A stretch of 64,000 bases of DNA. Origin: UBA1351 sp963677625 (GTDB lineage Bacteria > Bacillota > Clostridia > Lachnospirales > Vallitaleaceae). The translations under genes were made by a program, and so were the position numbers. The stretch spans positions 124,001 through 188,000 of the forward strand of contig CAXXSW010000004.1 in the NCBI GenBank assembly GCA_963677625.2, written 5' to 3'. The notes under the pieces are model-generated. The model was not told the origin of the DNA, did no database searches, and was given only the letters and a program-made list of their open reading frames with translations. This document shows, piece by piece, positions 30,301 through 39,346 of this stretch. How positions within the stretch are numbered: the first letter of the stretch is position 1; every line of letters starts with the position of its first letter.

Positions 30301-30543
30301 ATGAAACAGAATAAATTTCGCAAGTTATTCACATATGCCTTGCTGGCATTTTTGATTATTGTTTTTATACTAACTATCTATGCCTTTATCATCAAGGGAT
30401 TTGAAGCTGGTATGTCCATGTTTGCTTATAATGTCTTTCTATCTATTATTGTTTATTTCTTTCTCATGTGGCAAAGCAGAATGGAAAAAAAAGCCAACTC
30501 TCTTTCTGGTGACGACGAATCCCATGATGACTCAGATAATTAA
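30301..30543 (+). CDS. Small two-helix membrane protein
   Basis: An 80-residue protein with a basic start (MKQNKFRK), two hydrophobic helices (residues 10-31 and 39-56) and an acidic C-terminal tail rich in Asp and Ser. AGGAGG lies four bases before the ATG, so it is a real gene despite its size. Its stop codon overlaps that of the convergent yjbQ gene by three bases. No family recognised. Confidence 0.7.
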   Translation: MKQNKFRKLFTYALLAFLIIVFILTIYAFIIKGFEAGMSMFAYNVFLSIIVYFFLMWQSRMEKKANSLSGDDESHDDSDN

Positions 30544-30944
30544 AATTCAAACCCTTTAACAAGAACCTGCCTGCTTCTAGGGCCATCAAACTCAGTAAAA
30601 TATATTCCTTGCCAAGTTCCTAGAAGCAATTTTCCATGTTCAATAATAATTTGCTGAGAAAATCCCATCATACTAGCTTTAAGATGGGCCGCTGTATTCC
30701 CCTCAAAATGTGTATAGTTATTGGACCAGGGTACCATTTCATCTAATTGATTAATTAAATCCCTCCGAACATCAGGATCTGCATTTTCATTTATGGTAAC
30801 CCCTGCCGTAGTGTGGGGTACATACACAAGAGCAAAACCATCATGTATGCCCATATTCCTTATGGCTTGTTGGACATCTGATGTAATGTCAATAAACTCA
30901 TCTCTATTTTTGCTTATCACATTCAAGCTTACTGTTCTACTCAT
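30540..30944 (-). CDS. yjbQ: YjbQ/UPF0047 family protein (secondary thiamine-phosphate synthase type)
   Basis: A 134-residue protein of the YjbQ family, trimeric beta-sandwich enzymes shown in some cases to have weak thiamine-phosphate synthase activity. Family motifs are VYVPHTTAGVTINENADPD (His and Glu of the putative metal site), FEGNTAAHLKASMMG and LGTWQGIYFTEFDGPRSR. Length is standard. The start follows AAAGGAG. It overlaps the rarA 3' end by eight bases, so the two are co-transcribed. Confidence 0.88.
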   Translation of the reverse strand: MSRTVSLNVISKNRDEFIDITSDVQQAIRNMGIHDGFALVYVPHTTAGVTINENADPDVRRDLINQLDEMVPWSNNYTHFEGNTAAHLKASMMGFSQQIIIEHGKLLLGTWQGIYFTEFDGPRSRQVLVKGFEF

Positions 30945-32259
30945 TACTTTCTCCTTTTATGAAATCCATCCACTTATTAATATGTTTCTCATAGCCTTGT
31001 TGAGCAGGATTATAATACTTTCTGTCTTTTAATTCGTCAGGCAGATATTGTTGTTTTACATAATGGTTTGTATAATCATGGGCATACTTATAGCCAAGTC
31101 CATTACCCAGCTTGCTGGCAGACTGATAGTGGGCATCCTTTAAATAAGGAGGTAGGGTCTGTATGGACTGATTCTTAACATCCTCCATAGCAGAAAAAAC
31201 AGCTTTCATAGCAGCATTAGACTTAGGAGCACAAGCAACATAAGAAACAGCCTGACTCAAGATAATCTGACTTTCCGGCATACCAATAAAATTTACTGCT
31301 TCAGCCGCAGACATAGCAAGAGTTAAGGCCCTTGGATCTGCATTCCCCACATCTTCTGATGCACAGATAACTATCCGCCTTGCTATAAACTTAGGATCTT
31401 CCCCTGCATATAACATTCTTGCCAAATAATAAATGGCTGCATCTGGATCCGACCCTCGCATAGACTTAATAAATGCTGATATGGTGTCATAATGACTATC
31501 ACCATCTTTATCATATCCAATGGCTCTTTTTTGAATACACTCTTCTGCCACCTGTAAACTAATATGGACTTTTCCAGAAACAGCATCTGTAGTTAAGGCT
31601 CCAAGTTCCAATGCATTTAGCGCTGCCCTTGCATCACCACTAGCTACATCAGCCCAAAATTGCTTGGCATCTTGGTCCACCGTCACACCTATATCTACTA
31701 ACTGTTTATCCTCTCGAATCGCCCTGTCAATTAAAGTAAGAATCGCTTCTTCAGACAAGGGATTAAGTTGAAAAATTCTTGACCTTGACACAAGAGCCCT
31801 ATTCACTTCAAAATAAGGATTCTCTGTTGTTGCACCGATTAAAGTTACTGTTCCATCTTCCACATAAGGCAGAAGGGCATCTTGTTGAGCCTTATTAAAA
31901 CGATGTATTTCATCAATGAATAAAATTGTTTTCTTCATAGTTAAGCCAAGATTATCCTTAGCTTCCTTAACAACATTCTGAATATCTTTCTTCCCTGCAA
32001 TGGTCGCATTAAGCTGGGTAAAATAAGATTTTGTTGTATTTGCTATCACTCTAGCCAATGTTGTTTTACCTGTTCCCGGAGGACCATATAAAATCAAAGA
32101 CCCAATTTTATCAGCCTTTACGGCGCGGTAAAGCAACTTATCCTTAGCCAATATATGGTCTTGTCCAACCACTTCATCTATATGCTTTGGACGCATTCTA
32201 GCTGCTAGTGGTGCATCCTTTTCTAAACTTTTCTCAGAAATCATATCAAAAATATCCAT
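30937..32259 (-). CDS. rarA: Replication-associated recombination protein A (RarA/MgsA)
   Basis: A 440-residue AAA+ ATPase of the clamp-loader group acting at stalled replication forks. It has LAARMRPKHIDEVVGQDHIL, Walker A LYGPPGTGKTTLAR, Walker B ILFIDEIHRFNKAQQDALLP, sensor 1 LIGATTENPYFEVN and arginine finger in ALVSRSRIF. The C-terminal MgsA domain contains SFIKSMRGSDPDAAIYYLARML. Standard length. Start ATG follows GAGGTAG; yjbQ follows with an overlap. Confidence 0.96.
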   Translation of the reverse strand: MDIFDMISEKSLEKDAPLAARMRPKHIDEVVGQDHILAKDKLLYRAVKADKIGSLILYGPPGTGKTTLARVIANTTKSYFTQLNATIAGKKDIQNVVKEAKDNLGLTMKKTILFIDEIHRFNKAQQDALLPYVEDGTVTLIGATTENPYFEVNRALVSRSRIFQLNPLSEEAILTLIDRAIREDKQLVDIGVTVDQDAKQFWADVASGDARAALNALELGALTTDAVSGKVHISLQVAEECIQKRAIGYDKDGDSHYDTISAFIKSMRGSDPDAAIYYLARMLYAGEDPKFIARRIVICASEDVGNADPRALTLAMSAAEAVNFIGMPESQIILSQAVSYVACAPKSNAAMKAVFSAMEDVKNQSIQTLPPYLKDAHYQSASKLGNGLGYKYAHDYTNHYVKQQYLPDELKDRKYYNPAQQGYEKHINKWMDFIKGESNE

Positions 32260-32365
32260 GGTCTACCTCAGCTTTGCATTCTTTTACGAACTACATTATA
32301 ACATAAGCAATAGGTCATAACCATGGTACATTTCCTAAGAATTACAAACAAAATACTAAAAAGCA

Positions 32366-32400
32366 TTGACAAATTCTTAGCGAAGAACTATAGTAGTTCT
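32366..32400 (+). promoter_or_regulatory. Promoter with overlapping palindrome before the regulator-lysA pair
   Basis: TTGACA (32366-32371), 17 bases, TATAGT (32389-32394). A perfect palindrome AGAACTA-TAG-TAGTTCT spans 32384-32400 and covers the -10 box, so a bound repressor would block transcription. Autoregulation by the downstream TrmB-like protein is the simplest reading. Confidence 0.68.
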
Positions 32401-32429
32401 ATAAAGTAACACTAGTCAAGGAGGAAAGA

Positions 32430-33110
32430 GTGACCATTACAGATGCATTAAAAAATCTAGGATTTACACAACAAGAAGCTGTTTTATATATAAAATTAGC
32501 TCAAGCCACAAGTATGACTGGTTATGAAGCTGCTAAATCCAGTGGTATTTCCAGGTCTAACGCATATGCTTCCTTATCAAATTTAGTTGACAAAGGCTAT
32601 GCCTATACAATTGATGGAAATCCGGTTCATTACGTAGCTATTTCCAAAGAAGACCTTCTAGCCAATGCTAAACGCGATTTCGCTGAGACTCTGACCGTTA
32701 TTGATGACAAACTTCAAACAACACCAATCACCAAGGAACCTTATATAACAGTATCAGGTGAAAAAGCAGTTTATGACAAGATGAAAAACGTCATTGTTCA
32801 AGCAAATGAACGAATTTACGTTTCAGTCAGCGCTCTCATTCTTAAAGAATTAGAGGAAGAACTAATTATGGCCTGCGAAAAAGGTCTTAAGGTTGTTGTT
32901 CTTTCTTCAGAAGATATTTCATGTGGCGAACATGTATATTATCCTACCGATCGCAATGCTTCAATTAAACTGATTGCTGATACCAGCGAAATCATAGCAG
33001 GAACCCTAAATCAAAGCCTATATTCCAAGAATACAACCTTGGTACATATTATAAGAGAATCATTAATTGATGAAATAACTTTAATTACTGAAAGGAGCAA
33101 GACATGCTAG
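32430..33110 (+). CDS. TrmB-family transcriptional regulator
   Basis: A 226-residue DNA-binding protein. The N-terminal winged helix has DALKNLGFTQQEAVLYIKLA and GYEAAKSSGISRSNAYASLSNLVDKGYA, the TrmB/sugar-specific regulator pattern. Residues 105-226 resemble the C-terminal effector-binding region of TrmB/PLD-like proteins (EKAVYDKMKNVIVQANERIYVSVS). The start is GTG, five bases after AAGGAGG. It overlaps lysA by seven bases, so it probably senses lysine, diaminopimelate or a related metabolite and controls its own operon through the palindrome upstream (inference). Confidence 0.78.
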   Translation: MTITDALKNLGFTQQEAVLYIKLAQATSMTGYEAAKSSGISRSNAYASLSNLVDKGYAYTIDGNPVHYVAISKEDLLANAKRDFAETLTVIDDKLQTTPITKEPYITVSGEKAVYDKMKNVIVQANERIYVSVSALILKELEEELIMACEKGLKVVVLSSEDISCGEHVYYPTDRNASIKLIADTSEIIAGTLNQSLYSKNTTLVHIIRESLIDEITLITERSKTC

Positions 33111-34360
33111 GACTTAACAACTCAATATCAGAAGATATGTCATTTTATGGTAAATCTACACCAATCGAACTTATAGAGCAATATGGAAGCCCACTCTACG
33201 TTTATAACGAAAAAATATTACGGGAACGTTGTCAGGAGCTTAAAAACCTTGTCAGCTATGAAAATTTCCAAGTCAACTACTCAGTAAAAGCAAATTCTAA
33301 CTTAAGTCTTCTAAAAATAATCAAGGAAGAAGGATTAAAAGCTGATGCTATGAGTCCTGGTGAGATTTTTGTCGAGCTGAAAGCCGGCTATCAGCCTCAA
33401 GATATTCTCTACATTTCTAACAATGTATCTGCTGAAGAAATGAAGTTCGCTATTGACCGCGGCATTCTTACCAGTGTCGATTCTCTAAGTCAATTAGAAC
33501 TATATGGAAAAATCAATACTGGTGGTAAGGTTGCTGTACGTTTTAATCCTGAAGTCGGAGCCGGTCATCATGAGAAAGTGGTTACCGGTGGTAAAAAAAC
33601 TAAATTTGGAGTGGCTATCAGTGACATTTCAAAAGTCAAAGAACTTCTTAATGTATATAATTTAAAACTGGTAGGTATTAACCAGCATATTGGTTCACTC
33701 TTTATGGATGGTGATAAATATATTGATGGTGCTATGTCTATTCTAAGCATTGCCAAAAACTTCGACGACCTAGAATTTATCGATATGGGTGGCGGATTTG
33801 GTATCCCTTACCAAAAATTGGCTTCTCAAAGTCGACTGGACCTTGAGCAATTAGGTCAACGTCTTGATAAAGTTCTACACGAGTTTGCTGCCGAATACGG
33901 TAAAGAAGTCACTTTTAAGATTGAACCTGGCCGTTATGTCGTTGCTGAGGCAGGTGTTCTTCTTGGGTCTGTTCATTCCATAAAAGAAAACTTCGGCATT
34001 ACCTATGTTGGAACAGACCTAGGTTTTAATGTTCTCAAAAGACCGGTTATGTATGATAGCCACCATGATGTAGAAGTATATCGAAGAGACAATGTTCCAT
34101 CATTAAACTCACACCCAGTTACAATCGTCGGTAACATCTGTGAAAGTGGTGATATCATAGCCAAAGACAGATTGCTTCCTCAAGTTCTTCAAGACGATGT
34201 TCTTGGTATTATGGATGCAGGTGCTTATGGTTACTGTATGGCTTCCAATTACAATAACCGTCTTCGACCTGCTGAAGTTCTTATTGACAGTGAAGGTAAT
34301 CACCGACTTATTAGACGCCGCGATAGCTTAGAAGACCTTCTTCGAGGTTTTGATATATAA
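33104..34360 (+). CDS. lysA: Diaminopimelate decarboxylase
   Basis: A 418-residue PLP enzyme catalysing the last step of lysine synthesis, meso-diaminopimelate to lysine. The fold-III decarboxylase motifs are NYSVKANSN with the PLP lysine near residue 61, ISNNV, GINQHIGS, DMGGGFGIPY, the phosphate-binding EPGRYVVAEAG, and GNICESGD with the active-site Cys, then MDAGAYGYCMASNYN. ATG after AAAGGAG inside the regulator's 3' end. Other fold-III decarboxylases (ornithine, arginine) are less likely given the CESGD and DAGAYG motifs. Confidence 0.92.
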   Translation: MLGLNNSISEDMSFYGKSTPIELIEQYGSPLYVYNEKILRERCQELKNLVSYENFQVNYSVKANSNLSLLKIIKEEGLKADAMSPGEIFVELKAGYQPQDILYISNNVSAEEMKFAIDRGILTSVDSLSQLELYGKINTGGKVAVRFNPEVGAGHHEKVVTGGKKTKFGVAISDISKVKELLNVYNLKLVGINQHIGSLFMDGDKYIDGAMSILSIAKNFDDLEFIDMGGGFGIPYQKLASQSRLDLEQLGQRLDKVLHEFAAEYGKEVTFKIEPGRYVVAEAGVLLGSVHSIKENFGITYVGTDLGFNVLKRPVMYDSHHDVEVYRRDNVPSLNSHPVTIVGNICESGDIIAKDRLLPQVLQDDVLGIMDAGAYGYCMASNYNNRLRPAEVLIDSEGNHRLIRRRDSLEDLLRGFDI

Positions 34361-34376
34361 TCATATGCATATACTT

Positions 34377-34408
34377 AGAGCACTTTCATAAGGAGTGCTC
34401 TTTTTTTA
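34377..34408. terminator. Terminator after lysA
   Basis: AGAGCACT and AGTGCTCT around a nine-base loop, followed on the plus strand by TTTTTTT. The next gene, the convergent response regulator, ends here too. Confidence 0.88.
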
Positions 34409-35089
34409 TATATTAAACCGATAGCCTGCACCCCATACCGTTTCAATAAAACCATCAGGAATCTTATCCCTTAGTTTTCCGATATGGACGGTCACAGTAG
34501 CTGTGTCAACGTATGCTTCCAGCCCCCATATCCGATCAAGAATAGTCTCTTTACTAAAAACCTGGTCAGGATTGGCCGCCATAAAAACAAGAATATCATA
34601 TTCCTTATTGGTTAAGTTAACTTCTTTGTTATTGACAAGAACTCTTCTTGCGTCTAGTTGGATAACCATATTCCGAATAACCACTTCCTTTTTCTTGATC
34701 CCTTTCTTAGTCAGTCTTTCATATCTAGCCAAATGGGCATTAACTCTTGCAACCAACTCACTAGGGCTAAAGGGTTTCGTAATAAAGTCATCAGCACCAA
34801 GACCGAGACCCCTAATTTTATCAATATCCTCTTTTTTAGCTGTAACCATTAGAATCGGTATATCTATATCATCACGAACAGACTTTATAATTGAATAGCC
34901 ATCAATCTCAGGCAACATCAAATCAAGAATAATTAAATCATAATCACCATTTTTAATCATGGTCAATCCCTTTTGTCCCGTATGGGCCAGTTCAACCCTA
35001 TAACCACTAATTTCTAGATAGTCTCTTTCCAATTCTGCAATACTTATCTCATCCTCGATGATAAGTATCTTTTTCCCTTCCTCACTCAT
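34406..35089 (-). CDS. OmpR/PhoB-family response regulator
   Basis: A 227-residue regulator. Receiver domain: LIIEDEISIAE, phospho-Asp in LIILDLMLPEIDGY, Thr in MVTAKKED and Lys in FITKPFSP. Winged-helix domain: LTNKEYDILVFM and VWGAGYRF. The ATG at 35089 is six bases after AAGGAGG and overlaps the end of the kinase gene. It is the last gene of the leftward block exported protein - ABC ATPase - permease - kinase - regulator, the Firmicute antimicrobial-peptide-sensing arrangement. Three TCTAAA repeats upstream of the block may be its binding sites. Confidence 0.92.
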   Translation of the reverse strand: MSEEGKKILIIEDEISIAELERDYLEISGYRVELAHTGQKGLTMIKNGDYDLIILDLMLPEIDGYSIIKSVRDDIDIPILMVTAKKEDIDKIRGLGLGADDFITKPFSPSELVARVNAHLARYERLTKKGIKKKEVVIRNMVIQLDARRVLVNNKEVNLTNKEYDILVFMAANPDQVFSKETILDRIWGLEAYVDTATVTVHIGKLRDKIPDGFIETVWGAGYRFNI

Positions 35090-36584
35090 GAAGATCCTCC
35101 TTATGTAATTGAATCGTAATCTTCGTACCTTCACCTTTAGCTGAAATAGCTTCTATCTCACCTTTATGTTCATCAATAATATGTTTGACGATGGCCAAAC
35201 CAAGGCCTGACCCTCCAGTTCTTGTATTTCTTGATGCATCTGAACGATAAAAGATGTCAAAGGCTTGTTTAAGTTCGTCTTCTTCCATACCAATTCCGTT
35301 ATCTTTAACTGATAACTTAATAGTTTTAATATCATTCTCTAATATAATATCTACCTTCTTTTCATCCGATTCATTATACTTGAAGGCGTTTTGAATTAAG
35401 TTTTGTAGTACACGCCTAATCTGAAGAATATCAATTTTTACAAGAGGAACCTTGTCTGAAAGATTTTTATAAACCATAGAAATATTTCCCATTCCATTAT
35501 ATTCCATTGCAACTTCTTGAACATAGTCCCTTATAAGAAGTTCCATATTAACATAGGTAAACTCAAAGGGTAATTTCTTAAGGTCCAACTTAGAAAAAGT
35601 AAAAAGATCATCAATCATCCGATCCATATCCAAACTTTTTTGATGAACAACACGTAAGTATCTTTCCTGTTTTTCAGGTGTATTGGCAACACCATCCAAA
35701 ATACCTTCTACATATCCTTTTATTGATGTCATAGGAGTCTTCAAATCATGAGAAATACTTGAAATCAGCTCTTTACGATTATCCTCATATTGAACTTGTC
35801 GTTCTATTGACTTTTTCAACTCTTGGCGCATCCTTTCATAGGATCTTATCACTGCACCCATTTCGTCTTTAGATCTGGAATTAAGCTTAAAGTCCAAGTT
35901 TCCTTTTCCTATTTGCTTGGCTCCTTTATCTAATTGCTTCAATGGTTTTATAATCGTTTTTTGTATTAAAATAATTAAAGGTAAGGTAAGTATAAGTATT
36001 AGTATTAGAATTGCTGCTCCAACACCTTTTTTTACCTGATCATTAAAATTCTCCAGTTCCGAAATATCTGTCAAAACATAGTAGGATATTTTTTTCTCAT
36101 CTAGATTGAAAGAAAAGTCTATAAAAATATAAGTCCTGTCATTAATAACTATTCGCCCATTTTCATCAGAAGAATGCGTTCTGCCATGAAACCCTTCCTT
36201 GGTTTCACCATTTGAGTCTACTTCTAAATTACGAGGAAAAAGCTTATCCCTTAAGGTTTCTTCTGGAAATTCATCCACCATATAAAACTGATCTTCATAT
36301 ACAACAACTAGACTGGAGTTTATAGCTGCCAGTCTAGTGTCTATATCTTCTATAAATTCAATATTTATCAAGTTTTCAGGCTCGTATTTTTCCACCTGTT
36401 TTATATCACCCATGGTGTCAATCAAGTCAACAAAAATCTCATCAGGTGCATGCTCATTCAGTATAATATCTGATACCTGAGTAATAAACTTTCCTGCCCC
36501 AATAAATATGGACACAACCAGAACACCCGCACTAAGTAACACACACAATATGTAAGTGATGAGTAATTTTAATCGAATTGACAT
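35082..36584 (-). CDS. Membrane sensor histidine kinase
   Basis: A 500-residue kinase: transmembrane helices near residues 7-29 and 190-211, an extracellular sensor of about 160 residues between, a HAMP domain (residues 212-265), H-box SSISHDLKTPMTSIKGYVEG with His near 278, N-box LQNLIQNAFKYN, G1 DNGIGMEED and G2 GGSGLGLAIVKHI. All catalytic motifs are intact. It overlaps both neighbours by 8-16 bases, so the four-gene block is translationally coupled. The large outer domain suggests sensing of an external ligand, unlike intramembrane BceS-type kinases. Confidence 0.92.
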   Translation of the reverse strand: MSIRLKLLITYILCVLLSAGVLVVSIFIGAGKFITQVSDIILNEHAPDEIFVDLIDTMGDIKQVEKYEPENLINIEFIEDIDTRLAAINSSLVVVYEDQFYMVDEFPEETLRDKLFPRNLEVDSNGETKEGFHGRTHSSDENGRIVINDRTYIFIDFSFNLDEKKISYYVLTDISELENFNDQVKKGVGAAILILILILTLPLIILIQKTIIKPLKQLDKGAKQIGKGNLDFKLNSRSKDEMGAVIRSYERMRQELKKSIERQVQYEDNRKELISSISHDLKTPMTSIKGYVEGILDGVANTPEKQERYLRVVHQKSLDMDRMIDDLFTFSKLDLKKLPFEFTYVNMELLIRDYVQEVAMEYNGMGNISMVYKNLSDKVPLVKIDILQIRRVLQNLIQNAFKYNESDEKKVDIILENDIKTIKLSVKDNGIGMEEDELKQAFDIFYRSDASRNTRTGGSGLGLAIVKHIIDEHKGEIEAISAKGEGTKITIQLHKEDLHE

Positions 36585-37306
36585 AAGCTTTCTTCCTTTT
36601 TCTCAAAGAGTAATAGTCCTGCTATAAAGAGTATTATATAATAGGCTACTGCAGATAACAACACATTCAGACCACTAAAATTAAAGACCATATGATAACT
36701 CGTAATGACCCTTGTAATAGAAATAGTTTTGAGAATTGGAATATAGGTAACCAGTAGACTTAAGCCTACAAATGTAATATATGCTATGATAAGACTAAGT
36801 CCAGTATTCTTGAACATAAGCGCCATGAGATTACCTATTATATTTATAAGTCCTAGGACTACCAAAGCACCAAGATAATCAATCATCGTTCCTATGAGAC
36901 CTGCTAAGGCAAATCCATCTACAATAAAACTGATAAGTAAGGAAAAGAGAAACTGATCTCCAAGAACACAAGTGATAATTACCCAAACAGCTAATAATTT
37001 ACTTATAAAAATCTTAGTCCTCGAAACCGGAAGCAAATACATATTTTTCATAGTTCCCCGGGTAAAATCAATAGCCTGACTTTGTCCAGCTAAATAAATA
37101 GTTAAAAGAGGCAGCATAAAAGCCATCATGGTAGAAAGGCTCGCTCCAACAAATTGAATACCTGAATAAAAGGATAGGTCAAATAAATTTTCTGCACCTA
37201 CATAAATAAAGGCTAAACCAAAGAAAATAACACTATATATAATCAAAAACACCTTAGTATTTCTCTTTTTAAGCAATTTTGTTAACTCTACTTTTAATAG
37301 TTCCAT
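36569..37306 (-). CDS. ABC transporter permease (ABC-2 type)
   Basis: A 245-residue membrane protein with six hydrophobic helices (near residues 18-36, 55-75, 100-122, 135-160, 168-190 and 215-235). N-terminal LLKVELTKLLKKRNTKVFLIIYS and the motif FTRGTMKNMYLLPVSRTKIFISKLL are typical of ABC-2 permeases of the BcrB/LanE type, which act in antibiotic or peptide resistance. It pairs with the ATPase gene 12 bases upstream. AGGAGG precedes the ATG. Confidence 0.85.
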   Translation of the reverse strand: MELLKVELTKLLKKRNTKVFLIIYSVIFFGLAFIYVGAENLFDLSFYSGIQFVGASLSTMMAFMLPLLTIYLAGQSQAIDFTRGTMKNMYLLPVSRTKIFISKLLAVWVIITCVLGDQFLFSLLISFIVDGFALAGLIGTMIDYLGALVVLGLINIIGNLMALMFKNTGLSLIIAYITFVGLSLLVTYIPILKTISITRVITSYHMVFNFSGLNVLLSAVAYYIILFIAGLLLFEKKEESLCQFD

Positions 37307-37318
37307 ATTGCACCTCCT

Positions 37319-38089
37319 CTATAAGCCAACTCGTTTATCTTTTTCCATTTCCATGGCTTCTGTTTTTTTATTATCTTTATAGCGTCCGATGACCTGTAGA
37401 TAATAATCTTCTAAACTCATGTTTTCTTCTTTAATATCACTGACTCTTCCATCAAAGAGAACATGTCCTTCATATATTATAACCACTCTATTTGCCAGGT
37501 TCTCAAGATCACCTACCATATGAGAGGAAATCAAAGTCATTCCACCGTTTGATTTTGCATGATTTCTAAGAAAGTTCTTAAGGCCTGACTTCTTCTCAAT
37601 ATCCATACCACTAAAAGGCTCGTCTAAGATTAACAAATCAGGACTATGTAAAATAGCTCTTGCAAAGTCCAACCTTTGTTTCATACCTGATGAATACTGG
37701 ATAACCTTTTTATCACGAACTTCATTCAGCTCTACTACATCTAGGACTTTACTAATAGCTTCATCATCTACTGAAGGATAAAAAGAAGCATAAAGTTTCA
37801 GATTTTCATACCCTGTCATATATTCGTAGTAGGCAGGACTTGAAACCATAGCACCAACAGATTTCAAAAAACCTGTCGGTTGTTCAGCAACTATCTCTTC
37901 ATTGTATCTGATATCACCGGAATCAATGGATGTTAAACCTAGAATACCTCGAATAGCCGTTGTTTTACCAGCACCATTTGGTCCTAGGAGAAGGACTATA
38001 TCCTTCTCCCTCATATTTAGATTAAATTCAAACACACCCTTATGTCCACCGTAATCTTTTGTTAAGCCTTCTATATTTAATGCATTCAT
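37319..38089 (-). CDS. ABC transporter ATP-binding protein
   Basis: A 256-residue ATPase of the BcrA/LanF type. Walker A LLLGPNGAGKTTAI, Q-loop region GAMVSSPAYYEYMTGYENL, signature YSSGMKQRLDFARA, Walker B LLILDEPFSGMD and H-loop TLISSHMVGDLE are all intact. It drives the permease encoded downstream. The usual signature LSGGQ is replaced by YSSGMKQ, which is common in this subfamily. It starts three bases after the exported-protein gene stop. Confidence 0.93.
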   Translation of the reverse strand: MNALNIEGLTKDYGGHKGVFEFNLNMREKDIVLLLGPNGAGKTTAIRGILGLTSIDSGDIRYNEEIVAEQPTGFLKSVGAMVSSPAYYEYMTGYENLKLYASFYPSVDDEAISKVLDVVELNEVRDKKVIQYSSGMKQRLDFARAILHSPDLLILDEPFSGMDIEKKSGLKNFLRNHAKSNGGMTLISSHMVGDLENLANRVVIIYEGHVLFDGRVSDIKEENMSLEDYYLQVIGRYKDNKKTEAMEMEKDKRVGL

Positions 38090-38092
38090 TAT

Positions 38093-39091
38093 CTATCTCC
38101 TAACTTTGAACTTTCCCTGATGATCCATTTCTTCATCTTGTAAACTCTCAAAATCAGCAGGATTCATTTCAATTAATTCTTTACCCATAAGATCAGGCTT
38201 ATCAGCCACAGTACTAGCTAACTGACTGACTTCAAAAGCTGCGTTTACTTCAATAAGATGGGAAGCCCCCTCTTTATCATCACCAGATATCTTAAGACCA
38301 AATTTCATACCTGTAATAGTATCATCTTTTCTTGTTACTTCTACCTTAATGTAGTCCACTTCTATATTATCAACAATTTCAGGAGTATTATTTTCCATAC
38401 TCATAAAATCTGAAAGAATTGGGTATTTAGTCAATAGGGTTGGGTCTGGGCTAAACTCATCATAGTCTTTCACATTTTTATCATGACCATCTATAGCTGA
38501 CACGATCAAGTTAAGGAGCATAGGGATTTCTTCCTTCGTAAGTTCAAAAGTAATTGTTTCACTCCCATCATCATGATAAGTAATATCAAAATCATCTTTC
38601 AGATCACCCATAATAAAATCAAGTAGATCTTCCTGGGTAGAAGTCATTTCTTCATACTTATCTCTTCCTTGTCCATACTCATCATAGCCTTCGTACTCAT
38701 AGCTCCTGTTAGCTTCCATAGCTTCCTTGTCTGCTACATAGTAAAGCTCTTCAAGTTCATCAAAAATATATATATCCTTGTCAGTCTTGTATACACTAAG
38801 TTCTTTTGTTACTCCATTTGCCTTAAATCTTAGCCATCCACTTCCATGCGCTTCATCTTCATTCTTAAGAACTGTTGATATATCAACCAAGGTCTCACCA
38901 TTGTCTTTAACAAAAACTTGACCGGTTACACTGGCATTTTCATGACTCACTTTTCCATCATCCCGACTTTTTGCCATATCTTTAAAAGCCTCATATCCTT
39001 CAAAAGTTGGTGCACTGGCATATGCTGTTACTGCCAATAGGGAAAATGCTACTGTTAAAGCTAAAATTAATCCTAATGTTCTTTTTTTCAT
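38093..39091 (-). CDS. Exported protein of unknown function linked to ABC/two-component genes
   Basis: A 332-residue secreted protein. A signal peptide (residues 1-26, cleavage near AYASAP) is followed by an acidic mature domain with alternating strands and no cysteine. It is the first gene of the operon with the ABC exporter and two-component system, so it may be a ligand-binding or envelope protein in the same response. The arrangement of strands (residues 60-110, 165-190, 245-300) is loosely LolA/LppX-like, but I do not recognise a family. AAAGGAG precedes the ATG. Confidence 0.65.
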   Translation of the reverse strand: MKKRTLGLILALTVAFSLLAVTAYASAPTFEGYEAFKDMAKSRDDGKVSHENASVTGQVFVKDNGETLVDISTVLKNEDEAHGSGWLRFKANGVTKELSVYKTDKDIYIFDELEELYYVADKEAMEANRSYEYEGYDEYGQGRDKYEEMTSTQEDLLDFIMGDLKDDFDITYHDDGSETITFELTKEEIPMLLNLIVSAIDGHDKNVKDYDEFSPDPTLLTKYPILSDFMSMENNTPEIVDNIEVDYIKVEVTRKDDTITGMKFGLKISGDDKEGASHLIEVNAAFEVSQLASTVADKPDLMGKELIEMNPADFESLQDEEMDHQGKFKVRR

Positions 39092-39220
39092 TCTTGTTCT
39101 CCTTTACAATCTCTTCTATTCTGCAATCCTATATGGTTGCTTAGTTCCTTGTTCATGAGTTACTTGTTTTCTGTTATGTGTCTATAATAAAGGACAATAA
39201 CAAAATCCTAATAAGGAGTT

Positions 39221-39250
39221 TCTAAAGATTTTCTAAAAGAGTCTAAAAAC
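39221..39250. promoter_or_regulatory. Three TCTAAA direct repeats upstream of the ABC/two-component operon
   Basis: TCTAAA occurs at 39221, 39232 and 39242, spaced 11 and 10 bases, with flanking A/T context shared. They lie about 130 bases upstream of the first gene and just upstream of a TATTAT -10-like element with a poor -35, which suits activation by an OmpR-type regulator encoded in the operon. Confidence 0.5.
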
Positions 39251-39293
39251 TTTATTTATTATGAAGCTTAAGTTTCCTACAGAAGAAGAAAAA

Positions 39294-39324
39294 GGCCGCC
39301 TACAATAGTAAATGTAGAACGGCC
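39294..39324 (-). terminator. idi terminator
   Basis: GGCCG/CGGCC outer arms and CTAC/GTAG inner arms form the hairpin, followed on the minus strand by TTTTTCTTCTTCT. It lies 22 bases after the idi stop. Confidence 0.8.
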
Positions 39325-39346
39325 AATAAACTTTTAAAATTTAATT

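Noticed and set aside
39262..39293. Possible third copy of the structured repeat (AGTTTCCTACAGAAG...)
   Set aside because: Only one block is similar, and the sequence is the A-rich tail of the idi terminator; not enough to call.
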